From OCS116 cluster bacterium AG-430-B22 (GTDB lineage: Bacteria; Pseudomonadota; Alphaproteobacteria; MED-G09), in contig QCOD01000004.1 in NCBI GenBank assembly GCA_003209955.1, positions 23,501 through 87,500 on the forward strand: a DNA stretch of 64,000 bases, given 5' to 3'. The translations under genes were made by a program, and so were the position numbers. This document shows, piece by piece, positions 33,102 to 42,759 of the stretch; within the stretch, counting starts at the first letter, position 1; the number at the start of each line of letters is the position of its first letter. The notes under the pieces are model-generated. The model did not search any database and was not told the origin of the DNA. It saw only the letters and a list, made by a program, of their open reading frames with translations.

Positions 33102-35578
33102 AATTTTTCTTTATAGGTAAAAAGCCAAGAAAAATTAGTAGGTGAATTTGTATTGAATGAATTTTTTGATATTTCAATATATGACCCTAAAGCTCCAGAT
33201 TTTAAATCTTTAAACCATATAAACTCTAAACTTATATTTCTTTTTAGAGGTTCTATGGAAATATTTTTTCTTTCATATCGGATATTTCTCTCTTTATCGC
33301 GTCCAATAGGTAAATTTAATTCAAGTTTTCCTCTCTCTGCATAAGGCTTTTGCCGTATTAAGACAGCAAAAGTATCGTCCTCAAATAAAAATTTATCTTT
33401 CTTTAATCCAATATCAAAACTACTTTCATAAACACTTGATATTTTTCTTATATAAAGATCAGATTTAACTGGTAAGATCCTAGCAAAATTAAAGCTAGCA
33501 ATTAATTCATAGTTTCTTGCAAATTTATATGCATTAAAACTTGAGAAAAATAATGATTTAGTATTACCAAGATCACCAAAAGCCCCTGTAAAAGAGTTAG
33601 AGAGGTATTTGTCTTTATTTATTAGAAATCCAAAAGAATTTTTACTTTGATATTTCTTTATATTATCTTTTTCAAAAGAAATATAAGAACCAAAAGATCT
33701 ATTTTTCTTTGGGATTATAAAAGAAGGAAGGCTTAACCAGTTTTCTTGTCTTTCTAAACCAGAAAAAAATATCATACTTATATTTTTAGATATAAAATCA
33801 GAAGCCAAAGAAAAGCTAAATCCATCTTCGGCGCTCATCAACCATGGAATATCAAAAACATTATTATTCATAAAAGACCTAGAAAATTTAAATCTTTTTT
33901 TAGGGTCAAAAATATGAGCTGAAGGATTTAATCCATAATAAAGAGAAAAATTAATTAAATTACTTTTCAATGCAAAACCGGCATCACTTAACCTTAATCC
34001 ATTGTAGCCATTAGAATTGGTTACATTATTCCATGAAGAAAAGAAAAACATATTTTTTGTCGAAGACCGGTAACTATCTTTTTTTAAGTGTACCAACCTA
34101 TCAAGCTGGCTAAGATTTATGTTGGATTGAAAAAAATTAACTGCTGGTGTAAAAAAAGGTGCGCCTAATGCATCAAATAAAACAATATTATCGTTTTTAA
34201 GAGAAATCTTTAAACTATCCCCAAAAGACATACCTGTTTTAAGATACGAACTTTTTAAGGAAAAAGAATTAGCTGAAGATAGATTACCAGAATAAGCAGA
34301 TAAAAAACCAACAGGTGAAATAGCGGCACCAAGATCTAAAAGCCCTTGCCCATAGATAGCCTCATCAGAATATTCACCTTCTTTATTTGCAGTTTTATAA
34401 AGTCTATCAATTATTTCTTTTGCTGATAAATTATCTTTAAATGCTCCTGCTAAGACAGCTAGCGCACCGGTAACATGGGGAGCAGAAAAAGAAGTTCCTG
34501 AAGCAAAAAGATAAGCTTCATTTGGGTGATTTTTTAAATATTCAAGAACACCTTCATTAAGGTCATTTTTTTCTTTCTCAGACAATGAGTTGTATAAATT
34601 ATTTGGGATTGCCACATTGATCCTGCTGCCAGGTGCAGCAATACATGCGCTTTTTACAACACCACATCTATTTGACCAATCGGCAATTTTACCTTCCCTA
34701 TCAACAGCTACAACAGCAATATTATTATCGGCTAGTTCTGGAAAGTAATAAGATAGGCCAGCTAACCAGCCAGGATCTGCAGCATCAACTTTTTCTCCAT
34801 TTGTGTCTGTAATTCCATTATAATTACCTGCAGACCAAACAAACATTGTTTCTTTATTTTCTTTGAGGGAGTTGATAAATTTTGGAAAATTAGATTCGAA
34901 AGTATCTTTTGGGTAATCTGTAATTTGTCCAGTAAACCCAAAGCTGTTATTTACTATGTCAGCTTGACTTGATAATTCATTATATAAATTTGCTTCAGAT
35001 TGATCATAGTAAGACCAGTCATATTTTTGGATTGTTGTTGGGACGTAATCTCCATCAGCTGGCGGGTCACCTAATTCAGTGGCAATAAATAAAATTTGTG
35101 ACTCATAAGCTACTCCTTGCATGTTACCTGGTATATCTTTTGCATCTCTTCTTGCAGCTATTATTGATACTGTGGCTGTCCCATGAAACTTTTCCCATGG
35201 AGTTGGTTCTCTATCTCCGGAATAAGTTAAAACGCTATCTGGATGTAATATCCCTTCTCTCAAAAACTCATGATGTCCCCAATCTAACGCCTCATCAACT
35301 ACTGCTACACTTATACCCTTGCCTGTTGCACCAACTACATATGCATTGGAAGCATTAATAAAATCTAAACCCCATTGATTAAAATATTCCGGTGTTTCTA
35401 TTTCTTTTAAATCCAATATAGGAAATAAGTTACTTGCAGATTCATCTTCTAACACAATTTCATTTGGGACTTCTGAAACAGGGACAACATTTGAACCCCC
35501 TCCCCCACAAGATGTTAAAAGAAAAACAAACAGAATATATAATTTTCTAGAAATAAATAAGTTTATCAATTTAGTCAT
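33098..35578 (-). CDS. S8 subtilisin-like serine protease, lipoprotein with probable C-terminal autotransporter beta-domain
   Basis: Lipobox LLTSCGGGGSN; triad contexts SVAVVDEALDWGHHE, HGTATVSIIAARRD, ASGTSFSAPHVTGALAVLAG; about 400 aa beta-rich C-terminus ending in aromatic F. Confidence 0.87.
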   Translation of the reverse strand: MTKLINLFISRKLYILFVFLLTSCGGGGSNVVPVSEVPNEIVLEDESASNLFPILDLKEIETPEYFNQWGLDFINASNAYVVGATGKGISVAVVDEALDWGHHEFLREGILHPDSVLTYSGDREPTPWEKFHGTATVSIIAARRDAKDIPGNMQGVAYESQILFIATELGDPPADGDYVPTTIQKYDWSYYDQSEANLYNELSSQADIVNNSFGFTGQITDYPKDTFESNFPKFINSLKENKETMFVWSAGNYNGITDTNGEKVDAADPGWLAGLSYYFPELADNNIAVVAVDREGKIADWSNRCGVVKSACIAAPGSRINVAIPNNLYNSLSEKEKNDLNEGVLEYLKNHPNEAYLFASGTSFSAPHVTGALAVLAGAFKDNLSAKEIIDRLYKTANKEGEYSDEAIYGQGLLDLGAAISPVGFLSAYSGNLSSANSFSLKSSYLKTGMSFGDSLKISLKNDNIVLFDALGAPFFTPAVNFFQSNINLSQLDRLVHLKKDSYRSSTKNMFFFSSWNNVTNSNGYNGLRLSDAGFALKSNLINFSLYYGLNPSAHIFDPKKRFKFSRSFMNNNVFDIPWLMSAEDGFSFSLASDFISKNISMIFFSGLERQENWLSLPSFIIPKKNRSFGSYISFEKDNIKKYQSKNSFGFLINKDKYLSNSFTGAFGDLGNTKSLFFSSFNAYKFARNYELIASFNFARILPVKSDLYIRKISSVYESSFDIGLKKDKFLFEDDTFAVLIRQKPYAERGKLELNLPIGRDKERNIRYERKNISIEPLKRNISLEFIWFKDLKSGALGSYIEISKNSFNTNSPTNFSWLFTYKEKF

Positions 35579-35831
35579 TTAAAGCCCATATACTAGTGAC
35601 TTGAGAATTATTTTTTTTAATATCAGTAATAATAGTTTTAAGAAAAATTACCTTATTAGTTTTTTTAATTACCATGTTTTTAATATTATAATCCTCTAAG
35701 TTATTAGAAATCTTTAAAGATCCAATATCTATATTTACAGAAATTATTTTTGCACTAGGTGGAATCTCAGTACTCTTGAAAATATCTTTTTTTGATAGAA
35801 ATTTAAATAATTTTGAAGACTCATCATCCAT
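35571..35831 (-). CDS. Hypothetical 86-aa protein overlapping the start of the S8 protease gene
   Basis: Open frame directly upstream with 8-nt overlap; no recognised domain. Confidence 0.4.
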   Translation of the reverse strand: MDDESSKLFKFLSKKDIFKSTEIPPSAKIISVNIDIGSLKISNNLEDYNIKNMVIKKTNKVIFLKTIITDIKKNNSQVTSIWALND

Positions 35832-35878
35832 AAATTCTGCCTCTAATTCAACTTTAATATAATGATTTATTAATAATA

Positions 35879-36682
35879 TTAAAATTTATCGAAATTATGA
35901 CCATCCTTAATATATTCTTCCATCATTTCTATGGCTTGATCGTCATTGGTAATAAGATTAGCAAAAAGATCGCCCTCTTCATCAACGCTTTCTTGCGTAG
36001 ATTTATTCCAACTATTTTTTATTACCTGCTTAATCGATTGAAGTGCAAGAGGAGGTTTATCAAGAAACTCGGAGGCTATTTTTTTTGCTTCATCAAGAAC
36101 ATTTTTTTGAACAATATGATGGACTAATCCCTCTTCTTTAGCTTCTTCAGGATAAAAAGTTCTACCTCGTAAAACCCATTCTAATGCTTTTCCCGGACCA
36201 ACTAATCTTGCTAACCTAGTTGTACCTCCAGCTCCTGGTATTATTCCTACCAAAATTTCCATCTGCCCAATTGTATAATCACCTTTTTCAGCTATACGAA
36301 TGTCACAAGCCAAAGCTAATTCACATCCACCTCCGCCACAGTAGCCATTAATTGCAGCAATAGTTGGTTTTTTCATATTGTCGATATTTTCCCAAAACAT
36401 TCTCAATGGTGTTCTAGTATGTCTAGTTTCGTAAAGCCCCTTTTTTCTTCTTTCCTTTGCAACTTCAGACATTGCTAAAATTTCTTCAACTGAAAAATGT
36501 TTTATGAATACCCCCGGCATGCCACCAGTAAAAATAATAGTCTTAATTGAATCATCATTATCTAGATCTTCAATCATTGGTATTGTCTCAGCAATCATTT
36601 CAGATGTTAAAAAACCTTTTGGTGGGTTATTAAAGGTAATAATACCCATTCCATTATCTTTTTCACTTGTAACTAAAGACAT
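35879..36682 (-). CDS. Enoyl-CoA hydratase/isomerase family
   Basis: AAINGYCGGGGCELALACDIRIAEKG, VGIIPGAGGTTRLARLVG. Confidence 0.93.
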   Translation of the reverse strand: MSLVTSEKDNGMGIITFNNPPKGFLTSEMIAETIPMIEDLDNDDSIKTIIFTGGMPGVFIKHFSVEEILAMSEVAKERRKKGLYETRHTRTPLRMFWENIDNMKKPTIAAINGYCGGGGCELALACDIRIAEKGDYTIGQMEILVGIIPGAGGTTRLARLVGPGKALEWVLRGRTFYPEEAKEEGLVHHIVQKNVLDEAKKIASEFLDKPPLALQSIKQVIKNSWNKSTQESVDEEGDLFANLITNDDQAIEMMEEYIKDGHNFDKF

Positions 36683-36850
36683 AAAAAACCTCTTTATTTT
36701 TGTTATTCTAAGGTTAACTGTTTTTAATTTTTTATCAAAACTAAATTACTATTGTTGAAATGTATTTTTTTTAATTAACTATTGAAAAAAAAGATTTTCT
36801 GTTCACAATACAGTTTAAATTTACTTAACAAATATCCTTAGGAGATAGTA

Positions 36851-38038
36851 ATGACTAGAGAAGCAGTAATCGTATCTACAGCAAGAACAGGTTTGGCCAA
36901 ATCAGGTAGGGGTGGCTTTAATATGACGCATGGCGCAGCAATAGCAGGTCATGCAGTTAAACATTCTATTGAAAGAGCAAACTTAGATCCTGCTGAAATT
37001 GATGACGTTATTATGGGATGCGGAACTCCTGAAGGTGCAACAGGTCAGAATGTTGGGAGATTAGCTGCTATTTGGGCAGGATGTCCTGTAACTACATCTG
37101 GCGTTACAGTTAATAGATTTTGTTCTTCGGGTTTACAAACAATTGCTATGGCTGCTGGCCGAGTTGTAGCGGAAGGTGCTGACGCTGTAGTAGGCGCCGG
37201 TGTAGAATCAATTTCTATGGTTTCAATGCAAGGTATAAATTTAAAAGATATAACAGAAGAAAAATTAATGGAATCATATCCTGCACTATGGATGCCAATG
37301 ATTGAAACTGCAGACATAGTAGCCAAAAGGTATGATATTAGCAGAGAAAGTCAGGATGAGTATTCTCTACAAAGTCAGCAAAGAACAGCTGCTGCTCAAG
37401 ATGCTGGTTATTACGAAAATGAAATTGTCCCTATGGATACAAAAATGAAAGTTGTTGATAGAGAGACTGGTGAAGAGTCAGTAGTAGATTATACAGTCGA
37501 TAGAGATGAATGTAACCGACCTCAAACAACATTAGAGGGTTTGGCAGGTCTACCTCCTGTTAGAGGAGAAGAACATTTCATTACTGCAGGTAATGCATCC
37601 CAGCTATCTGATGGTGCTGCATCAGTTGTTGTAATGGACTCAAAACTTGCTGAAAAGAAAGGACTAGAACCTCTTGGAGCTTTTAGAGGGTTTGCTGTTG
37701 CTGGATGCGAGCCTGACGAAATGGGTATCGGTCCTGTGTATGCGATTCCAAAATTATTGGAAAAAAATAACCTAAAAGTTGAAGATATTGATTTATGGGA
37801 ACTAAATGAAGCTTTTGCAAGTCAAACATTATATTGTCGTGACAAGCTTGGAATTGATAATGAAAAGCTTAATGTAAATGGTGGCTCAATATCTATTGGT
37901 CATCCTTTTGGTATGACTGGAGCTAGACTTGTTGGCCACATTCTTCTTGAAGGAAAAAGAAGGAAAGCAAAAAATGTTGTTGTCACTATGTGTATTGGTG
38001 GCGGAATGGGTGCTGCTGGGTTATTTGAAGTCTACTAG
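36851..38038 (+). CDS. Thiolase (acetyl-CoA C-acyltransferase)
   Basis: VNRFCSSGLQTIAMAAG, NVNGGSISIGHPFGMTGARLVGH, MCIGGGMGAAGLFE. Confidence 0.95.
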   Translation: MTREAVIVSTARTGLAKSGRGGFNMTHGAAIAGHAVKHSIERANLDPAEIDDVIMGCGTPEGATGQNVGRLAAIWAGCPVTTSGVTVNRFCSSGLQTIAMAAGRVVAEGADAVVGAGVESISMVSMQGINLKDITEEKLMESYPALWMPMIETADIVAKRYDISRESQDEYSLQSQQRTAAAQDAGYYENEIVPMDTKMKVVDRETGEESVVDYTVDRDECNRPQTTLEGLAGLPPVRGEEHFITAGNASQLSDGAASVVVMDSKLAEKKGLEPLGAFRGFAVAGCEPDEMGIGPVYAIPKLLEKNNLKVEDIDLWELNEAFASQTLYCRDKLGIDNEKLNVNGGSISIGHPFGMTGARLVGHILLEGKRRKAKNVVVTMCIGGGMGAAGLFEVY

Positions 38039-38039
38039 T

Positions 38040-39068
38040 TTATGGCTCATCTGAAACCTTAATTACAAGTTTACCTGTATTTTCACCTGTGAATAATTTA
38101 TTAACTGCACTTGGAGCATTTTCAATGCCTTCAACAATGTCTACTTTATATTGGATTTTTCCTTCTACCATCCATTTTGATAAAGCTTCTAAACTCTCAG
38201 AATATCTATCAAGATAATCGGAAACTAAAAAACCCTCTACTTTTAATCTTTTCATTAAGATGTTTCTAAACATTTTTGGTCCAGGAGCATCCCAATCATT
38301 ATACATTGATATAAGTCCACAAACAGGAATTCGACCATAATTATTCATAAGTGTAAGAGCAGCATCTAAGGTTTCTCCCCCGACATTCTCAAAATAAATA
38401 TCTATACCCTCAGGACACTTTTCTCTTAATGAATCTAAAATTTGTTCTTTCTTATAATTAATAACCTCATCAACCTTAAGATCATTTTTTAGCCATTCAC
38501 ATTTATTATCGTTACCTGTAATGGCTACAACGCGACAACCCTTAATTTTAGCCAATTGACAAACAATAGAGCCAACTGCCCCGGCAGCAGCTGAAACAAC
38601 AACTGTTTCACCCTTTTTTGGTTTACCAATATCAAGAAAACCAAAATATGCTGTTGGACCTGTAAAACCTAAAACAGAAATGAGCGCAGTCAAAGGTATG
38701 GACTCTTCCTTTGGAATAGCGATAGCCTCTTCACCAGGAATTATAAAGTGCTCTTGCCAGCCACCATGCATGCCACCTTGAACAATGTCACCTACTTTGA
38801 TATGAGAAACTTTTGAATCTTCAACTATAGCGAGCGATCCACCTGCCCTCATAATATCACCTATTTCAACAGGTTCCATATATTGATCAATGTCAGACAT
38901 CCAAATTCTATTAGTAGGGTCTAATGAAAAATAAATAGTTTTAGCTAATATTTGACCTTCTGTAATCTCAGGTATTTCCTCAGTAACTAGCTCAAGATCA
39001 TTTTCATTAATTATTCCATCAGGTCTTCTTCTTAACCGCCATGATCTAGTTGTTCTATTTGAATTCAT
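38040..39068 (-). CDS. NADP-dependent oxidoreductase, MDR superfamily (prostaglandin reductase/YncB-like)
   Basis: VVSAAAGAVGSIVCQLAKIKGCRVVAITG; YFENVGGETLDAAL; ATG 39068 with upstream AGGAG preferred over 39095. Confidence 0.9.
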   Translation of the reverse strand: MNSNRTTRSWRLRRRPDGIINENDLELVTEEIPEITEGQILAKTIYFSLDPTNRIWMSDIDQYMEPVEIGDIMRAGGSLAIVEDSKVSHIKVGDIVQGGMHGGWQEHFIIPGEEAIAIPKEESIPLTALISVLGFTGPTAYFGFLDIGKPKKGETVVVSAAAGAVGSIVCQLAKIKGCRVVAITGNDNKCEWLKNDLKVDEVINYKKEQILDSLREKCPEGIDIYFENVGGETLDAALTLMNNYGRIPVCGLISMYNDWDAPGPKMFRNILMKRLKVEGFLVSDYLDRYSESLEALSKWMVEGKIQYKVDIVEGIENAPSAVNKLFTGENTGKLVIKVSDEP

Positions 39069-39155
39069 TTCTTTAACTCCTGTGCTCCAATACATATCTT
39101 AATGTGTGATTTAATAAAAAAAAGAAAAAAAAATTACACTTTTTCATTTTCTTTA

Positions 39156-39183
39156 TTGACCTGGTGAACGAACACGCTACTAT
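39156..39183 (+). promoter_or_regulatory. Putative sigma70 promoter of nrdAB
   Basis: TTGACC, 16-nt spacer, TACTAT. Confidence 0.5.
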
Positions 39184-39223
39184 ATTTTGTGTTACTCAAT
39201 GTGTATCACCCTAAATATAGGGG
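39177..39223. promoter_or_regulatory. Putative tandem NrdR boxes
   Basis: CTACTATATTTTGTGT (39177-39192) and ACCCTAAATATAGGGG (39208-39223); starts 31 bp apart; about 13/16 and 12/16 agreement with the remembered consensus ACACwATATATwGTGT; first overlaps the -10. Confidence 0.5.
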
Positions 39224-39341
39224 TATTAAAAAAAAATTAATACATCTGCTACACTTGTACATATACAGAGATGATCTGCCCCAGGAGAATACTTGATTCA
39301 CCTTAAGAGGATCCGACTCTAAAAAAAAAGGAAAAATATAT

Positions 39342-41396
39342 ATGTTGATGGAAAATATAGAAAAAACAAAGAAATCAAAAAGAAAGACTCCACCATTAAC
39401 AATTTCTGGATATACTGAAAGTGAAATGGAACAACTATATTCACAAGCAAAATCTAAGGTGGGAGAGAAATTACCAACAGAAAACCTGAATGAACCAAAG
39501 ATGGATTTTAAGGTTGCAGACAGAGCTGTTCAGCATAGCGGAACAGGAAAAACTGTAAAAATTGATCCGTCTAGAGACTCTCTTTTAACTGATTTTGGAA
39601 GAGAAACACTTGAAGATAGATATTTAATGAAAGGTGAGAGCTTTCAAGAATTGTTCGCAAGAGTTGCGTCATATTATGGTGATGATGATGAACACTCTCA
39701 GAGATTATACGATTACATTTCACAATTATGGTTTATGCCAGCAACACCAATACTTTCAAATGGTGGCAATAAAAGAGGATTACCTATTTCATGCTTTCTC
39801 AATGAAGCAAATGATAGCCTTGACGGAATAGTGGATTTATGGACAGAAAATGTATGGCTTGCAGCAAGAGGTGGTGGTATAGGATCGTATTGGGGTAATC
39901 TTCGTTCAATAGGTGAATCTGTTGGAGGTGTAGGTAAAACCAGTGGAATTGTACCATTTATTAAAGTTATGGACTCACTCACATTAGCGATAAGTCAAGG
40001 ATCATTAAGAAGAGGGTCAGCTGCAGTATATCTTCCTATTGATCATCCAGAAATTGAGGAATTCATCGAAATTAGAAGACCAACAGGCGGTGACCCTAAT
40101 AGAAAAGCGTTAAATCTTCATCATGGTGTTTTAATAAGTGACTCATTTATGCGTGCAGTTGAGGAAGATGGCGAATGGGATCTCAGAAGTCCAAAAGATC
40201 AAACTGTTCAAAAGTCAATTTCCGCAAGATCACTATGGATAAGACTCCTAACAGCAAGAGTTGAAACAGGCGAACCTTATTTAGTTTTTAAAGATAGAGT
40301 AAATAATTTGAGGCCAGAACAACAAAAATTAGCAGGCTTAGAAATTAAAACATCAAATCTTTGTAGTGAAATAACATTGCCAACAGGAACCGATCATCAT
40401 GGCAAAGAAAGAACGGCTGTTTGCTGTCTATCATCAGTCAATATAGAAAAATATTATGAGTGGGAAAATGATAAAAACTTTATTCCTGATATCATGAGGT
40501 TTTTAGACAATGTAATACAGGACTTTATAGACAATGCTCCAGAAACTATGAACACAGCTGCATATTCAGCAATGAGAGAAAGGTCGGTAGGTCTTGGTGT
40601 TATGGGACTTCATTCATTTTTTCAAGCAAACAATATCCCTTGGGAGGGTGTAACTGCAAAATCATGGAATAAAAAAATATTTAATCACATAAAAGACCAA
40701 GTCGATAAAAGTTCAAAAGATTTAGCTGAAATTAAAGGCGCCTGTCCAGATGCTGAAGAATATGGAATAAAAGAGAGATTTTCCAATAAGACAGCTGTAG
40801 CACCTACTGCATCAATATCTATTATATGCGGTGGAGCAAGTCCAGGAATTGAACCGATAGCGGCAAATGTCTTTTCACATAAAACACTTTCTGGTACTTT
40901 CACAGTTAGAAACACCCATCTAAAAAGATTATTGGCAGAAAAAGGTCAAGATAATGATGAAGTTTGGATATCCATCCTAAATAATCGAGGCTCAGTTCAA
41001 CATCTTAATTTTCTCTCAGATCATGAAAAAGATGTTTTCAAGACAGCAATTGAGCTTGATCAAAGATGGTTAATTGATCTTGCCGCAGACAGGACAGAAA
41101 TGATTGACCAAGCTCAATCACTCAATGTCTTTGTCCCTGCTGATAGCGATAAAAAATACATCCATGACATTCATTACAGTGCTTGGAAAAAGGGAGTAAA
41201 AAGTCTATATTATTGTCGATCACAATCAATCCAAAGAGCGGAAACCGGTTCTTCTGACGAAATTCAAAAAGAAGAAGAAATCAAATCACATGATAAAAAT
41301 AAAGAAACTGAAAACAAGGCAAAAACTCTTGATGACATGGTTGCAGAATCAAGTATAAACGATGATGATTATGATGAATGCCTATCCTGTCAGTGA
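39342..41396 (+). CDS. nrdA: Ribonucleoside-diphosphate reductase alpha subunit (class I)
   Basis: LWFMPATPILSNGGNKRGLPISCFL, NLCSEITLPT, C-terminal ECLSCQ redox cysteines; followed by nrdB. Confidence 0.93.
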   Translation: MLMENIEKTKKSKRKTPPLTISGYTESEMEQLYSQAKSKVGEKLPTENLNEPKMDFKVADRAVQHSGTGKTVKIDPSRDSLLTDFGRETLEDRYLMKGESFQELFARVASYYGDDDEHSQRLYDYISQLWFMPATPILSNGGNKRGLPISCFLNEANDSLDGIVDLWTENVWLAARGGGIGSYWGNLRSIGESVGGVGKTSGIVPFIKVMDSLTLAISQGSLRRGSAAVYLPIDHPEIEEFIEIRRPTGGDPNRKALNLHHGVLISDSFMRAVEEDGEWDLRSPKDQTVQKSISARSLWIRLLTARVETGEPYLVFKDRVNNLRPEQQKLAGLEIKTSNLCSEITLPTGTDHHGKERTAVCCLSSVNIEKYYEWENDKNFIPDIMRFLDNVIQDFIDNAPETMNTAAYSAMRERSVGLGVMGLHSFFQANNIPWEGVTAKSWNKKIFNHIKDQVDKSSKDLAEIKGACPDAEEYGIKERFSNKTAVAPTASISIICGGASPGIEPIAANVFSHKTLSGTFTVRNTHLKRLLAEKGQDNDEVWISILNNRGSVQHLNFLSDHEKDVFKTAIELDQRWLIDLAADRTEMIDQAQSLNVFVPADSDKKYIHDIHYSAWKKGVKSLYYCRSQSIQRAETGSSDEIQKEEEIKSHDKNKETENKAKTLDDMVAESSINDDDYDECLSCQ

Positions 41397-41403
41397 GTAA
41401 AAA

Positions 41404-42378
41404 ATGTCTCTATTAGAAGAAAGATTAGTATATAAACCGTTCAAATATCCATGGGCTTATGAAGCATGGCACACTCAACAACAGATTCATTGGTTACCTG
41501 AAGAGGTTCCTCTCGCAGAAGATGTTAAAGACTGGGAAAAAACACTGACTGAAGCAGAAAAAAACCTTCTTACGCAAATATTTAGATTTTTTGTTCAGGC
41601 AGATGTTGAAGTAAACAATTGCTATATGAAACATTATTCTCAAGTTTTTAAACCAACAGAAGTTCAAATGATGCTAGGAGCATTTTCCAACACGGAAACA
41701 ATTCACATTGCTGCCTATAGTCATTTACTTGATACAATCGGAATGGCCGAAGTGGAGTACAGTGCTTTTCTTGAATATAAGGCTATGAAAGATAAGTTCG
41801 ATTTTATGAGAAAATGGGGTGTTGGAACAAAGGAAAACATAGCCAAGACTCTTGCAGTTTTTGGTGCATTTACTGAAGGCGTTCAATTATTTGCATCTTT
41901 CGCAGTTTTATTAAATTTTCCTAGATTTAATAAAATGAAAGGAATGGGTCAAATAGTTACATGGTCAGTAAGAGATGAAACGCTTCATACCGAGTCAGCC
42001 ATCAAATTATTCAAAACATTTGTATCTGAGAATCCAGAAATCTTAAATCCTGATCTAGAAAAAGATATTTATGATGCATGCAAAGCAGTTATAAGTCATG
42101 AAGATGCTTTTATAGATCTTGCTTTTGAACTTGGTGGAGTGCAGGGTCTAGAAGCTAGCCAAGTTAAAGATTATATCAGATATATCGCCGATTTGAGACT
42201 AACTCAGTTAGGTATGGAAAAGTTATTTCATATCAAAGAACATCCACTACCTTGGATGGTAGAAATGCTTGGTGGCGTTGAACATACTAACTTCTTTGAA
42301 GGAAGAGCCACGGAATATTCAAGAGCATCTACAAAAGGAAGTTGGGATGAAACATTCAAAGAATCTTTTGGTGCCTAA
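41404..42378 (+). CDS. nrdB: Ribonucleoside-diphosphate reductase beta subunit (class I, conserved Tyr and metal ligands)
   Basis: FFVQADVEVNN, SNTETIHIAAYSHLL (E..H...Y), EGVQLFASF, RDETLHTESA. Confidence 0.95.
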   Translation: MSLLEERLVYKPFKYPWAYEAWHTQQQIHWLPEEVPLAEDVKDWEKTLTEAEKNLLTQIFRFFVQADVEVNNCYMKHYSQVFKPTEVQMMLGAFSNTETIHIAAYSHLLDTIGMAEVEYSAFLEYKAMKDKFDFMRKWGVGTKENIAKTLAVFGAFTEGVQLFASFAVLLNFPRFNKMKGMGQIVTWSVRDETLHTESAIKLFKTFVSENPEILNPDLEKDIYDACKAVISHEDAFIDLAFELGGVQGLEASQVKDYIRYIADLRLTQLGMEKLFHIKEHPLPWMVEMLGGVEHTNFFEGRATEYSRASTKGSWDETFKESFGA

Positions 42379-42387
42379 AGGAATACT

Positions 42388-42738
42388 CTAATGAGATCTT
42401 TTACCATCAAAAACACAAACGAAATATAATTGTTCAGTTTGATCAGTATTTTCAACTCTATGATGAACATCATCTTCAATTAGAACTATATCTCCTGACG
42501 AAACCTCAAATTCAGAAACTTTTCCATTGGGGTAGGTCAGTGTCATAGAGCCCTTACCACTTATAAAAGTATAAACTTCCTCTTGACCAGCATGTTTATG
42601 TCCGCTGGTAGAATAACCAGGATTAAGATCAGTACTACTTAATACTAAACCTTTTAATGTTGTATTATCGACAACTTTATAACGTTCATCTTCTTTGGCC
42701 ACTTCGCCACCAACATTATAATTTCCTGATAATTTCAA
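42388..42738 (-). CDS. Cupin-domain protein
   Basis: SGHKHAGQEEVYTFISGKGSMTL ... IEDDVHHRVENT. Confidence 0.88.
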   Translation of the reverse strand: MKLSGNYNVGGEVAKEDERYKVVDNTTLKGLVLSSTDLNPGYSTSGHKHAGQEEVYTFISGKGSMTLTYPNGKVSEFEVSSGDIVLIEDDVHHRVENTDQTEQLYFVCVFDGKRSH

Positions 42739-42759
42739 TATATTTGCCTTTATGAATTA

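Noticed and set aside
41404-42378. Possible unusual metal-free (class Ie-like) RNR beta subunit
   Set aside because: All six expected metal ligands and the radical Tyr context (ETIHIAAY) appear intact, so it looks canonical.
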